DNA from: JAAXHH01 sp965225915
GTDB taxonomy: Bacteria; JAAXHH01
DNA length: 64,000 nt
Assembly (NCBI GenBank): GCA_965225915.1
Contig: OZ245326.1
Coordinates: 1,488,001-1,552,000 of the forward strand
Reading direction: 5' to 3'
Each line of letters starts with the position of its first letter. The stretch's first letter is position 1. The notes under the pieces were generated by a model. The model was not told the DNA's origin. It saw only the letters and a list, made by a program, of their open reading frames with translations, and did no database searches. The translations under genes and the position numbers were made by a program. Shown here piece by piece: positions 24,967-33,591 of the stretch.

Positions 24967-27816
24967 CTACTCCTGCCGGTCCGCTTCGTCGGACAGGCGC
25001 TTGAGGACGTTTTCGAGCTGCTGCAGCGAGTCGCCGTAACCGGACCAGTTCCCGGCCTGCAGGTAATTCCGTGCCTCTTCGTACTGGGACACCGCCCGTT
25101 TCGCCAGTTCATTCAGCGTGGCCCGCCGCGGTTGAAGCACCTCCTGGCCGTCCACGAATGTCGATGTCTGCAGGGCCAGCGAACTTTCGAACGAAAAGAT
25201 GTTGGAAAGCGCCTGGTCGAGCGTCTCCCGCATGGCGATCCGGTTGCCGTAGGCGACGATCACGCGCTTGAGCTCGGGCAAACCGCCGCGGCTGGAACGC
25301 TGCCGCAGGTACAGCGGTTCGATGTAGAGCAGCGACTCCTGTATCGGTACGACGATGATGTCGCCGCGGATCACCTGGGAGCCCTCCTGGTTCCAGAGCG
25401 TGAGTTCCTTGGCGATATCGGCGTCCTGGGAGATCCTCGCCTCGATCTGCATGGGGCCGTAAACCAGTTCCTGCTTCGGGAAGTTGTATACCTGGATGCG
25501 CCCGTAAAGCGGCGCGTCGCAGTGTGCCGCCATCCAGCCGATCATATTCTCCTTGCCCGCAGGCGTGAAAGGCAGCAGGAGGAGCAGTTCCTCCTTGTCC
25601 ATCTGGGCCGTCTTCATCACGGCGTAATACGGGTACACCTGCTGTTCCTGCTCACCGTAGAACTGCTGCGGCACCGCCCACATGTCCTCCTTGTTATAGA
25701 ATACCTGGGGATTGCGCATGTGATAGACGCGGTACATGGCGGCCTGGATGGCGAACATGTCGCGCGGATAGCGGATGTGGTCGCGCAGCGTCTGCGGCAT
25801 CTCGCTCAACGGCCGGAATAGCGTCGGGAAGATCTTCTGGTAGGTCAGCACAATCGGGTCCACCTCGTCCACGAGATAGAAGACGGTCTCGCCCGTATAC
25901 GCGTCGACGACCACCTTCACCGAGTTGCGGATGTAGTTGATCTGCTGCAGGGTGGGCTGGTTTTGGACAAACCGCCGTTGCGGAGGGGGATTGAGCCCCG
26001 GGATGTCCGATTGCGGCCCGGTGCCCAGATCGCCCTGGTCCGGCATCTGTAGCAGACCGCTGAAACGCTGCGAGTAGGGATAGGATCCTGTCGTCGTGTA
26101 GGCGTCGATCATCCAGTAGAGCTTCCCGCCGGCGATGATCAGGTAGGGATCGTGGTCATAGTCCAGGAAAGGCGCTATGTTTTCCACCCGGCTCTGCAGG
26201 CGCCGGTAGAACATCACCTGGCTCTCTTCGGTGATCAGCGGACTGATGACGAAGTTGGCCTCGCTGAAATAACGGGCAAAGGCCATGCGGCGGAAATACG
26301 AACTGAGTTCCACCCCTCCGTCGTCCTCGTACCGGCTGAACTTGTTCTGGTCGCCTTCCGGGTAATCGAATTCCTCCTGCGTGGTCTTCACCACCGCGTA
26401 AGCGTCCATGTTCTCGCCGAAGTAAAGCTCCGGACGGCGCACATCGAGATCGGCGCTGTTGGAAACGGGCGGTATGTCCTTGACGAACAGGACCGGCAGT
26501 CCCTCGGGCGTGGAAGTGTTCACCGGGCTCAGGCACAGACCGTAACCGTGGGTGTAGAAAAGGTGCCGGTTCTGCCACGTGGGCGACGGAATCTGGCTGT
26601 AGGACAACTCCCTGGCGGCCAGCATGACCTGGCGGTACTGTCCGTCGATCAGGTACCGATCCTCGTCCACGTTGGAGAAATCGTAATAGGACCGGATCTC
26701 CTGGAGCTGCTGATAAGTCCGGCGCAATGGACGCTTGTCCTGTATCTTCAGGTTGTTGATGGTCGTGATGTTTGACTGGATATCCGCCGCCGTGAGGTTC
26801 TCCTGGATCTGAAACGGCACCTCGTCGACGCGGTCCAGTCCGTAGCCTTGCAGGGTGTAGTTGATGTTATGCTGGATATAAGGCACCTCCCGGTCGTATT
26901 CGTTGGGCGCCACCAGGAAGTACTGAACGAGTCCCGGATACACCGATCCGACGAGCAGGGACGAGGCGATCATGCCGCCGATGGCGAAGAACGGCAGGTT
27001 GCGGCGCTGGGAGTACAGCGTCATCACGAACAGGCCGGCGCAGGCGATGGCCACGAACAAAAGGATCCATAGCGAATACAACCGGGCGTGCAGATCGGTA
27101 TATCCTGCGCCGAAGGCAAATCCCGATTCGGAATACAGCAGGCGGTACATGTCGAGCCGGTAGCCCCAGGCCATGAGCAGAAAGACGATGGCGCCCAGTA
27201 CGCAGATGTGATTCCGGGCGTACGAGCGGATCTGTATGCCGCGTTCCTCTATGGTGACGGCGCCGCGGTAGAGATAGAAGAGGGTTACCGCGATCGCCGA
27301 GGCAATGACCAGGAGCAGCAGCCAGAACCGGAAGAAATGCAATATCGGCAGGGAGAAGACGTAAAACCCGATGTCGAGATTGAATATGGGATCCGTGGCG
27401 CCGAAGGCCTCCTGGTTGAAATACCGGAGCATGCCGTCCCAGTTGGCCAGGCCGATCAATCCCATGATGGCGGATATGACCAGGACGCCTATGATCGTCA
27501 CAATCTCGATCAGCTTCGAGGAGGAAAACAACTGTTCGAGTTCCGACATCTCTTCGTTGAACAGGTGCAGTTCGGTAAGACGCGTTGAGAAGTACCTCGC
27601 CAGGTAGACGTTCACCCCGAGGCCGACCAGCGCCATCAGTCCAAAGACCAGTCCCGTGGCGAACTTGGCCCAGATCGTCGTCCAGAACACGTCGTTAAAC
27701 CCCAGTTGATCGAACCAGAGCGCCTCGACGAAGATGGTGGCCCAGAATCCACTAAGTATCCACGCCGCCAGCACGGCGATGGCTATAATGAAGAGTAAAG
27801 ATCTGAATCTACCCAA
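24967..27816 (-). CDS. UPF0182 family large membrane protein
   Basis: A 949-residue protein of the uncharacterised UPF0182 family. The first about 310 residues carry roughly seven hydrophobic segments with short loops, then a long soluble part, presumably on the outer face. Typical family blocks are visible: QHNINYTLQGYGLDRV, NVDEDRYLIDGQYRQVMLAARE, FYTHGYGLCLSPVN, and NSVKVVVDAYTGETVFYLVDEVDP, PRDMFAIQAAMYRVYHM and WLDA-like tail repeats. The extreme C terminus is coiled-coil-like (QLENVLKRLSDEADRQE). The length agrees with the family (about 900 to 1000). Function is unknown; it leads the operon containing the hydrolase-OsmC gene. Confidence 0.9.
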   Translation of the reverse strand: MGRFRSLLFIIAIAVLAAWILSGFWATIFVEALWFDQLGFNDVFWTTIWAKFATGLVFGLMALVGLGVNVYLARYFSTRLTELHLFNEEMSELEQLFSSSKLIEIVTIIGVLVISAIMGLIGLANWDGMLRYFNQEAFGATDPIFNLDIGFYVFSLPILHFFRFWLLLLVIASAIAVTLFYLYRGAVTIEERGIQIRSYARNHICVLGAIVFLLMAWGYRLDMYRLLYSESGFAFGAGYTDLHARLYSLWILLFVAIACAGLFVMTLYSQRRNLPFFAIGGMIASSLLVGSVYPGLVQYFLVAPNEYDREVPYIQHNINYTLQGYGLDRVDEVPFQIQENLTAADIQSNITTINNLKIQDKRPLRRTYQQLQEIRSYYDFSNVDEDRYLIDGQYRQVMLAARELSYSQIPSPTWQNRHLFYTHGYGLCLSPVNTSTPEGLPVLFVKDIPPVSNSADLDVRRPELYFGENMDAYAVVKTTQEEFDYPEGDQNKFSRYEDDGGVELSSYFRRMAFARYFSEANFVISPLITEESQVMFYRRLQSRVENIAPFLDYDHDPYLIIAGGKLYWMIDAYTTTGSYPYSQRFSGLLQMPDQGDLGTGPQSDIPGLNPPPQRRFVQNQPTLQQINYIRNSVKVVVDAYTGETVFYLVDEVDPIVLTYQKIFPTLFRPLSEMPQTLRDHIRYPRDMFAIQAAMYRVYHMRNPQVFYNKEDMWAVPQQFYGEQEQQVYPYYAVMKTAQMDKEELLLLLPFTPAGKENMIGWMAAHCDAPLYGRIQVYNFPKQELVYGPMQIEARISQDADIAKELTLWNQEGSQVIRGDIIVVPIQESLLYIEPLYLRQRSSRGGLPELKRVIVAYGNRIAMRETLDQALSNIFSFESSLALQTSTFVDGQEVLQPRRATLNELAKRAVSQYEEARNYLQAGNWSGYGDSLQQLENVLKRLSDEADRQE

Positions 27817-27926
27817 AATATCACTCCTTGCCCGTTTCGTTCGGGCGAACCGTGAAATGACCGAATCTCTTTTCCCCGTTATGGTCTATCGTTTTCAATT
27901 TTACCTCGATCTTGCCTCGATTTCCC

Positions 27927-28904
27927 TCAATCGTGTCTCAATCCCGCCACCGTTGTGCTGCCGTCGAGCATCATGCGCTTGGCGGCACGACGTATGCGGG
28001 CCTTAACCTCGTCGTCGGTAATGTAGTTGACCCGGTTGATCCCATCGATGCGGAACAGCATTTCGAGACCGGTCTGCCTCAGCGCCGTCGTCTCCGTGCC
28101 TTCCGGCAACAATTTGCCCATGCCGTCCGAGTACTGCTTCCACAGACATTCAACGGCGTCGAAGACTGCGGTCGCGACCCGTGGATTGTTGTACGCGTGC
28201 AACAGGTAATGGGCCATGATGAAGCCCGCGTCCTGGGCCGGGTGCCCGTAGTTGACGAATTCCAGGTCGAAGGTATGCACCCGCTCTTCCGCGGCGATTA
28301 CGCTAGCCGTCCAGAAGTCGCCGTGGAGCAGCACCTGTTTCGTCTCCGTAAACGTTTCTGCCAAGTGGCGGGCGACGCGATTCAACTCCGGATCTTCGAC
28401 GAAATAGAAGCAATACTTGTACCTGAGGTGCTGCATGGCCTCGTTGTCGAATCGTTCCCTCAATCCCGGGTCGTCCCGGGTCTGGCGATGCAGCGAGGAC
28501 AGGAATTCGCCGAGCCGGCCCGCCACGGACTGGTCGACCCGGCCCTTCTCCAGTTCGGTTTCCAGGGACGGCCGCTTTCCCAGGTCGGACATCACCAGGA
28601 TGCGGTGCTCCTCATCGAAATCCAAAACGGACGGAACGGTTCCCGTGGGGAAAAACCCGTCCAGTACCCTGAGCGCCTCTGTTTCGTAGACGATCCGGTC
28701 GGTGGTGACCTTGAGATCCGGAAAGAGGCGCAACGCGTCCAGGGCCTGTTTCACCACGACCGACCGGGCACCGGCGGCAATTCTCAGCACGGTGTTCAGA
28801 AACCCGCCGCCCAACCCTTCCACCGTACACGACGCCCCAGGCGGCGCATACAAAAGATGCCTTGTATGAACGTACTCCGCTACATTATCTTTATCGATGT
28901 TCAT
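27927..28904 (-). CDS. Small-molecule kinase, APH/MtnK-like phosphotransferase
   Basis: A 325-residue protein-kinase-like phosphotransferase. An ATP-binding lysine is at Lys52 (SVVVKQAL), the catalytic Asp in LLHGDFW (193-198) and the metal-binding Asp213 in HTFDLEFVNYGHPAQD. The glycine-rich loop LGGGFLN (31-37) precedes the lysine. Similar folds include methylthioribose kinase and aminoglycoside phosphotransferases, and the FDLEFVNYGHP block is closest to the MtnK side in my judgement. I use ATG 28904, because extending upstream only runs antisense through the divergent gene. It lies 110 bases upstream of UPF0182 on the same strand. The substrate is unknown. Confidence 0.72.
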   Translation of the reverse strand: MNIDKDNVAEYVHTRHLLYAPPGASCTVEGLGGGFLNTVLRIAAGARSVVVKQALDALRLFPDLKVTTDRIVYETEALRVLDGFFPTGTVPSVLDFDEEHRILVMSDLGKRPSLETELEKGRVDQSVAGRLGEFLSSLHRQTRDDPGLRERFDNEAMQHLRYKYCFYFVEDPELNRVARHLAETFTETKQVLLHGDFWTASVIAAEERVHTFDLEFVNYGHPAQDAGFIMAHYLLHAYNNPRVATAVFDAVECLWKQYSDGMGKLLPEGTETTALRQTGLEMLFRIDGINRVNYITDDEVKARIRRAAKRMMLDGSTTVAGLRHD

Positions 28905-28964
28905 GGATACAGTAGCGTCATCGTTTCGCGATCCCTGTCGCACCAAGCCGTGCCCATCCGGCCA

Positions 28965-29714
28965 ATGATTCCGTACCCGCCCACCGCACTCGTCCTGCTG
29001 GCCAAGTACCCCGAACCTCGAAGCGTAAAAACCCGATTGGTCAATGGTACAGCGGAGAACGGCTATGCCGGCCTCAAGGACATCCCCGACGCTTCCGGTC
29101 GGGCTATCGGCCAGGACGAAGCCTATCGTCTGGCAGCCAGGATGTACCGCGCGTTCCTGGTGGACCGGTTCGGGGCGCACCGGGAACGGGATTACGCCAT
29201 CCTTCTGGCCACGTCCCAACCGGAATACGCGGATGCCTTTCGTTCAATCACAGGGCGGGACGTTCCATACCATGTCGTATCCGGCGCCAACATGGGCGAG
29301 ATAATGTTAGGTATCTTCGAGAACCTGCTCCCACGCTACCGGTATGTGCTGATTTCGGGCAGCGACATGCCACGCCTGGACGAAACCGTCATCGAACGGG
29401 TCCGTGTGTCCCTCTCATCCCACGATATAGTGCTTGTCCCGGCCCAGGACGGCGCTTACAATCTAATCGGCATGCGCAAGCCGCACCGTATTTTCGATAT
29501 ATCCCGCTGGAGTTCGGGATCGGAACTCGAGGAGACCGTCGCCTTGCTTCGGCAGCGCAGCATCACCCACGAGGTGCTCGACGAGTACCGCCTGCTGGAC
29601 ATCGATACGATCGAAGACCTGGTGCAGTTGATGCGTGGCCCGAGAACCGTTGACGCGCCGGAAACCAACGCCTTTCTCACGGCGCTCGGCGAACGACTGG
29701 ACCTCGCGGATTGA
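28965..29714 (+). CDS. TIGR04282-type (DUF2064) glycosyltransferase-like protein
   Basis: A 249-residue nucleotide-diphospho-sugar transferase-like fold. The opening strand ALVLLAKYPEPRSVKTRL matches the family signature (AKxPxPGxVKTRL). Later blocks are LISGSDMPRL and LVPAQDGAYNLIGM. The usual glycines of the first and last motifs are changed (EPRSVK instead of PGxVK, GAYN instead of GGYY). The family often sits with SAM enzymes and glycosyltransferases, but its reaction is not proven. I choose ATG 28965, though GTG 28950 is also in frame. A much longer in-frame extension upstream is antisense to the kinase and is not used. It is divergent from the kinase, with a 60-base gap. Confidence 0.78.
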   Translation: MIPYPPTALVLLAKYPEPRSVKTRLVNGTAENGYAGLKDIPDASGRAIGQDEAYRLAARMYRAFLVDRFGAHRERDYAILLATSQPEYADAFRSITGRDVPYHVVSGANMGEIMLGIFENLLPRYRYVLISGSDMPRLDETVIERVRVSLSSHDIVLVPAQDGAYNLIGMRKPHRIFDISRWSSGSELEETVALLRQRSITHEVLDEYRLLDIDTIEDLVQLMRGPRTVDAPETNAFLTALGERLDLAD

Positions 29715-29738
29715 ACCCGCGAATCAACGTCGTATATT
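29711..29738 (+). promoter_or_regulatory. Candidate sigma-70-type promoter before murD
   Basis: TTGAAC (29711-29716), a 16-base spacer and TATATT (29733-29738), inside the element CGTATATTA. It lies between the upstream stop and the murD GTG, giving a very short leader. The same CGTATATTA string occurs before the gene at 14668. Confidence 0.4.
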
Positions 29739-29756
29739 AAACCGGAATGGCTTCTG

Positions 29757-31259
29757 GTGTCAAGGGATTTCACTGGCTGTCGCGTTACTATACTGGGGCT
29801 CGGCGTGTTAACCGGCGGGGCTTCTTCCGCGCGCTATTTCGCCGTTCGCGGAGCAGATGTGACCGTCACGGATCTGCAGCCGGCTGAAGCGCTTCGGACC
29901 TCCATAGACGCCCTCTCCCAATGGCCGATTCGCTACGTGCTCGGAAAGCACCGTGAGAAAGATATCACCGGTGCGGATCTCGTGGTGGTTGGGCCCGCTG
30001 TCCGCGACGACAGCCCGTTCCTCCGGCTGGCACGGGAACGAGGCGTATCGTTGACCACTGAAATGAACCTGGTTTTCGAGGCTTGCCGCCGGCCGATCAT
30101 CGGCATCACGGGCAGCAACGGCAAGACCACGACCACCCGCCTCATCGGCGCCCTGTTCCGTGCGATCCGCCCGGCGACGCTGGAAGGCGGCAACCTGGGC
30201 AGGTCCGTGCTCAACGAACTGGACGGACCAGGCGACCTCGACGATCTCGACTGCGAGACGTCCGAGTCCGATGAGACTTCCGATTCTGGCGAGGCGGCCG
30301 GTGCCGTTCGGACGTCCGGAACCGACGAAAAGCCCGACAACGGCAACCCCGTAGTGCTCGAGTTGTCCAGCTTCCAGTTGCATCGCCTGGCCTGGATCCG
30401 GCAAAGCCCCAGGGTGGCCGTGGTGACCAACCTGTCGCCCAATCACCTGGACTGGCACGGGACGTTCGCTTCCTACGAGAAGGCCAAGCAACACATCGTG
30501 CATTACCAGTCGCCTCGGGACCAGGTCGTACTGAACGCCGACGATGAGAGGCTGCGTGGATGGGCGTCTCTTTGCCGTGGACGGGTGGCCTGGTTCAGCA
30601 TACACGGCCCTGTCGAGACCGGATGCTACCTGCGCGACGGCCAGGTGGTCTACCGCGACGCCGGCGGCGAACGCACCGTGTGTCCATCGGACAGTCTCCG
30701 GTTGCCGGGTCCGCACAACCAGGCCAACCTGCTCGCGGCCGTGACGGTCGCGTGCCTGGAAGGGCTCCCGTCGACGGTCATCCGGTCGACGGTCGAGGCG
30801 TTCCGCGGGGTGGAGCATCGATTGGAAGAAGTGGCCATAGTCAATGGTGTAGGCTACTACAACGATTCGGCCTGCACCACGCCGGTGTCGACGGTTACGG
30901 CGCTCCGGGCCTTTGAAAAGCCGGTCGTCCTGATCGCAGGTGGATACGACAAGGGCGTGGCGTTCGAAGGCATGGCGGAGGAAGCAGGACGACGCGCCCG
31001 GGCCGTCGTACTGATCGGTGTGACCGCCAACGCAATAGAGTCAGCGATCACGGTGAACAGAGCAGTTGGCGAGCCCGTTATCGCCCGCGCAGAAACGCTC
31101 GATGACGCGGTCCGTCAAAGCGCAGGGCTGGCGCGCCCTGGTGATGTGGTGGTGCTATCGCCCGGCTGCGCCAGCTACGACATGTTCACCAACTTCGAGG
31201 AACGCGGACGGCGGTTCAAAGACGCCGTGGCGGCGCTTGAGAATAACGGCGAACGGTGA
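29757..31259 (+). CDS. murD: UDP-N-acetylmuramoylalanine-D-glutamate ligase
   Basis: Adds D-glutamate to UDP-MurNAc-L-Ala during peptidoglycan synthesis, cytoplasmic. The N-terminal Rossmann-like domain opens with VTILGLGVLTGGASSARYF. The ATP-binding loop is GITGSNGKTTTTRLI (116-130), and the central domain contains VLELSSFQLHR and TNLSPNHLDWHG, both MurD signatures; the C-terminal domain has GVEHRLEEV, NDSACTTP and SPGCASYDMF. A strongly acidic, serine-rich stretch of about 40 residues (156-197) is inserted between the GGNLG and VLELSSFQ blocks, making the protein 500 residues instead of roughly 450. Start GTG 29757 has a poor Shine-Dalgarno. No other mur genes are adjacent. Confidence 0.9.
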   Translation: MSRDFTGCRVTILGLGVLTGGASSARYFAVRGADVTVTDLQPAEALRTSIDALSQWPIRYVLGKHREKDITGADLVVVGPAVRDDSPFLRLARERGVSLTTEMNLVFEACRRPIIGITGSNGKTTTTRLIGALFRAIRPATLEGGNLGRSVLNELDGPGDLDDLDCETSESDETSDSGEAAGAVRTSGTDEKPDNGNPVVLELSSFQLHRLAWIRQSPRVAVVTNLSPNHLDWHGTFASYEKAKQHIVHYQSPRDQVVLNADDERLRGWASLCRGRVAWFSIHGPVETGCYLRDGQVVYRDAGGERTVCPSDSLRLPGPHNQANLLAAVTVACLEGLPSTVIRSTVEAFRGVEHRLEEVAIVNGVGYYNDSACTTPVSTVTALRAFEKPVVLIAGGYDKGVAFEGMAEEAGRRARAVVLIGVTANAIESAITVNRAVGEPVIARAETLDDAVRQSAGLARPGDVVVLSPGCASYDMFTNFEERGRRFKDAVAALENNGER

Positions 31260-31341
31260 CGGGGGCACACCGACAAAGGGACACAAGGAAGAAACGCGAA
31301 TCAAAAGGAAAACCAGCCGCACGGAATACGGAGGATTACGC

Positions 31342-32193
31342 ATGGCCATAGAAACGGTTGGAGTCATCGGATGTGGGCTGATGGGATCGGGGATTACGCA
31401 GGTGTGCGCCCAGGCGGGGTACAGGACACTCGTCCGCGAGGCGACGGACGACCTGGTCAGCGGAGGCATCGGACGCATCGACGGCATCCTTTCGCGGAAC
31501 GTATCCAAGGGGCGGATGACGGAAAACGAAAAGACGGCCGTACTCGGACGCATCACGGGCACGACGGATTTCGACGATCTCGCTTCGTGCGACCTGGTGA
31601 TCGAGGCGGTGACCGAGAACCTCGAGACCAAGCAGGAGGTCTTCCGGATCGTCGACGGCATCGCACAGCCGGACGCCATCCTGGCCAGCAATACCTCTTC
31701 CATATCCATCACCGAACTGGCCGCCGCCACGGACCGTCCGCAGCAGGTCCTCGGGCTTCATTTCTTCAACCCCGTGCCCGTGATGAGGCTCATCGAGATG
31801 GTCATCGGACTGCAGACCAGCGCGGAAACTGTAGATTCGGCCCGGCAGTTCGGCGTCTCGCTGAACAAGCAGGTGATCGAGGTCAAGGACACACCCGGGT
31901 TCATCGTCAATTATCTTCTGATCCCCTACCTGCTGGACGCGGTGCGACTGGTCGAATCGGGCGTGGCCACGAAGGAGGACATCGACGCTGGCATGGTCCT
32001 CGGTTGCGAACATCCCCTCGGCCCTCTCAAGCTCCTTGACTTCATCGGCCTGGACACCACGCTCTATATCGCGGAAGTACTCTACGACGCCTTCCGCAGC
32101 GACCGGTACGCCGCTCCGCCCCTGCTGCGGCAGATGGTCGCCGCCGGAATGAACGGACGGAAGAACGGACGGGGTTTCTACGGATACGGTTGA
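31342..32193 (+). CDS. 3-hydroxyacyl-CoA (3-hydroxybutyryl-CoA) dehydrogenase
   Basis: NAD-dependent oxidation of 3-hydroxyacyl-CoA. At 283 residues it is the size of stand-alone 3-hydroxybutyryl-CoA dehydrogenases. The Rossmann motif GVIGCGLMGSGI is at 6-17. The catalytic His lies in GLHFFNPVPVMRLIE with the preceding SNTSSISITELA, and DTPGFIVNYLLIPYL and GCEHPLGPLKLLDFIGLD are C-terminal dimer-domain signatures. The start ATG 31342 has GGAGG eight bases upstream. It lies 82 bases after murD. No thiolase or crotonase is next to it, so it may serve a dispersed beta-oxidation or butanoate route. Confidence 0.9.
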   Translation: MAIETVGVIGCGLMGSGITQVCAQAGYRTLVREATDDLVSGGIGRIDGILSRNVSKGRMTENEKTAVLGRITGTTDFDDLASCDLVIEAVTENLETKQEVFRIVDGIAQPDAILASNTSSISITELAAATDRPQQVLGLHFFNPVPVMRLIEMVIGLQTSAETVDSARQFGVSLNKQVIEVKDTPGFIVNYLLIPYLLDAVRLVESGVATKEDIDAGMVLGCEHPLGPLKLLDFIGLDTTLYIAEVLYDAFRSDRYAAPPLLRQMVAAGMNGRKNGRGFYGYG

Positions 32194-32209
32194 AATCAGT
32201 ACAACCTGG

Positions 32210-32235
32210 TTGATTTGTACAATTGTACAGATCAA
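32210..32235. promoter_or_regulatory. 26-base near-perfect palindrome upstream of the M24 peptidase
   Basis: The core TGTACAATTGTACA (32216-32229) is a perfect 14-base palindrome. It is flanked by TTGAT (32210-32214) and its complement ATCAA (32231-32235), with one mismatched pair (32215/32230). It lies 39 bases before ATG 32275 in an AT-rich gap, which suits binding of a dimeric repressor. The regulator is not identifiable from the window. Confidence 0.55.
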
Positions 32236-32274
32236 TTGGGTTCCTGAGAAATATACAACGTGAAAGGTACCTAC

Positions 32275-33414
32275 ATGACCGCTTCATCCGGAAACGAGTC
32301 CATCCTGCTCATCGCGGACAGCGAGAGCGACGCCGACATGCTGTACGCAACGGGGATGTTCGTGCCGGACCCCTTTACCTATCTAGAACAGGACGGCCGG
32401 AAGACCATCATGATGAGTGACCTCGAGATCGACCGCGCCCGTGCCCAGTCGAAGGTTGACGAGGTGGTTTCGCTCACGGTATACACGGAACGCGCCCGGG
32501 AAAACGGCGCCGCGGACCCGGGATTCATGGACGCTGTCATCGAACTGCTGCGGGATCGGGGCGTGGGGGCCGTCCGAGTGCCGAACCGGTTTCCTTTGGG
32601 CTATGCGGACCTGCTGCGGGAGCGTGGTTTTAATTTAACGTCCAAGGATGACCCCTTCTGGGACCAGCGGCCGATCAAAACCGACGACGAGGTGGCGGCC
32701 ATCTCCGAGGCTTCCCGTCACACGGAAGACGCTCTGCGCATGGCCTTCGGCATACTCTCCGAGGCCTCCGTGAAGGACGGTATCCTCCATGGACCGGAGG
32801 GACCAATCACCTCCGAATACATCCGTACGCGGATCCATGTCTACCTGCTGGAACGGGACTGTATCGCCCAGCACACCATCGTCGCGGGAGGCGTCCAGGG
32901 CTGCGATCCCCACAACGGGGGCTCCGGACCGCTGCGCGCGGGTGAGCCCATAATCTTCGACCTGTTTCCCAAGTCCACGAAGACCGGCTACTTCGCCGAC
33001 ATCACCCGGACCGTGGCCAGGGGCCCGGTTTCCGACACCTTTCGGCGGCTCTACGATACCGTGTTGGAAGGACAGGAGATCGCACTGTCGCGCGTCCGGA
33101 CCGGGGTGGACGGACAGGAGATCCACGGAGAAGTGGAACGGCTGTTTGAAAGCCGCGGATATCATACAGGCGAGCAGAACGGCCGCATGCAGGGCTTCTT
33201 CCACGGCACGGGCCACGGCTTCGGACTGGAAATACACGAACCGCCCCGGATCTCGAAGGCGTCGCAGATTCTCCAGGCAGGTCACATGGTGACCGTGGAA
33301 CCGGGCCTCTACTATCCCGATCTCGGCGGCGGCGTGCGCATCGAGGACAATGTCGTCGTCACCGAGGATGGATGCGTCAACCTGACGCGGCTGGAGAAGG
33401 TGTTCGAAGTGTGA
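32275..33414 (+). CDS. M24 family metallopeptidase, Xaa-Pro aminopeptidase-like
   Basis: A 379-residue dinuclear-metal peptidase. The pita-bread domain holds all five expected ligands: Asp229 (IFDLFP), Asp242 (FADITRT), His314 (HGTGHGFG), Glu342 (TVEPGLYY) and Glu357 (RIEDNVVV). The N-terminal creatinase-like domain is shorter than in classical PepP/PepQ. It probably cleaves Xaa-Pro bonds or a modified peptide. ATG 32275 is preferred over GTG 32260 because AAAGG precedes it. A large palindrome sits upstream. A truncated copy of the same gene lies 2 kb downstream, and a broken fic gene lies tail to tail just after it. Confidence 0.85.
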   Translation: MTASSGNESILLIADSESDADMLYATGMFVPDPFTYLEQDGRKTIMMSDLEIDRARAQSKVDEVVSLTVYTERARENGAADPGFMDAVIELLRDRGVGAVRVPNRFPLGYADLLRERGFNLTSKDDPFWDQRPIKTDDEVAAISEASRHTEDALRMAFGILSEASVKDGILHGPEGPITSEYIRTRIHVYLLERDCIAQHTIVAGGVQGCDPHNGGSGPLRAGEPIIFDLFPKSTKTGYFADITRTVARGPVSDTFRRLYDTVLEGQEIALSRVRTGVDGQEIHGEVERLFESRGYHTGEQNGRMQGFFHGTGHGFGLEIHEPPRISKASQILQAGHMVTVEPGLYYPDLGGGVRIEDNVVVTEDGCVNLTRLEKVFEV

Positions 33415-33481
33415 AGCTTATTCTTCGGTCCTCGTACGTTCATCGCGGTCTGTCTTTTCCCGGTAATCGAATTCCCTCTCG

Positions 33482-33567
33482 ATCTTCCAGACTCCCTTTT
33501 CGCGAAACACGGGGATGGTCTGCCGCCGGGCGTCGTTGGTGCCGCCGGGCGCCGACAGTCCGTTCTG
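33482..33567 (-). pseudogene. 3' fragment of a duplicated fic gene
   Basis: These 86 bases align without gaps to 37889-37974, the C-terminal coding end of the intact fic gene; I count 73 of 86 identical. The reading frame is not continuous with any start. The fragment is in the same orientation and position (70 bases after the M24 stop) expected for the 3' end of a first fic copy. Its 5' fragment lies at 35137-35216, on the far side of the serine-hydrolase gene. Confidence 0.75.
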
Positions 33568-33591
33568 TCGGCAGCATCCTTTACGTCTGGT

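Noticed and set aside
27912..28964. The long 5' extension of the glycosyltransferase-like frame
   Set aside because: It is antisense to the kinase and lacks family similarity; the TIGR04282 pattern starts at the ATG at 28965.
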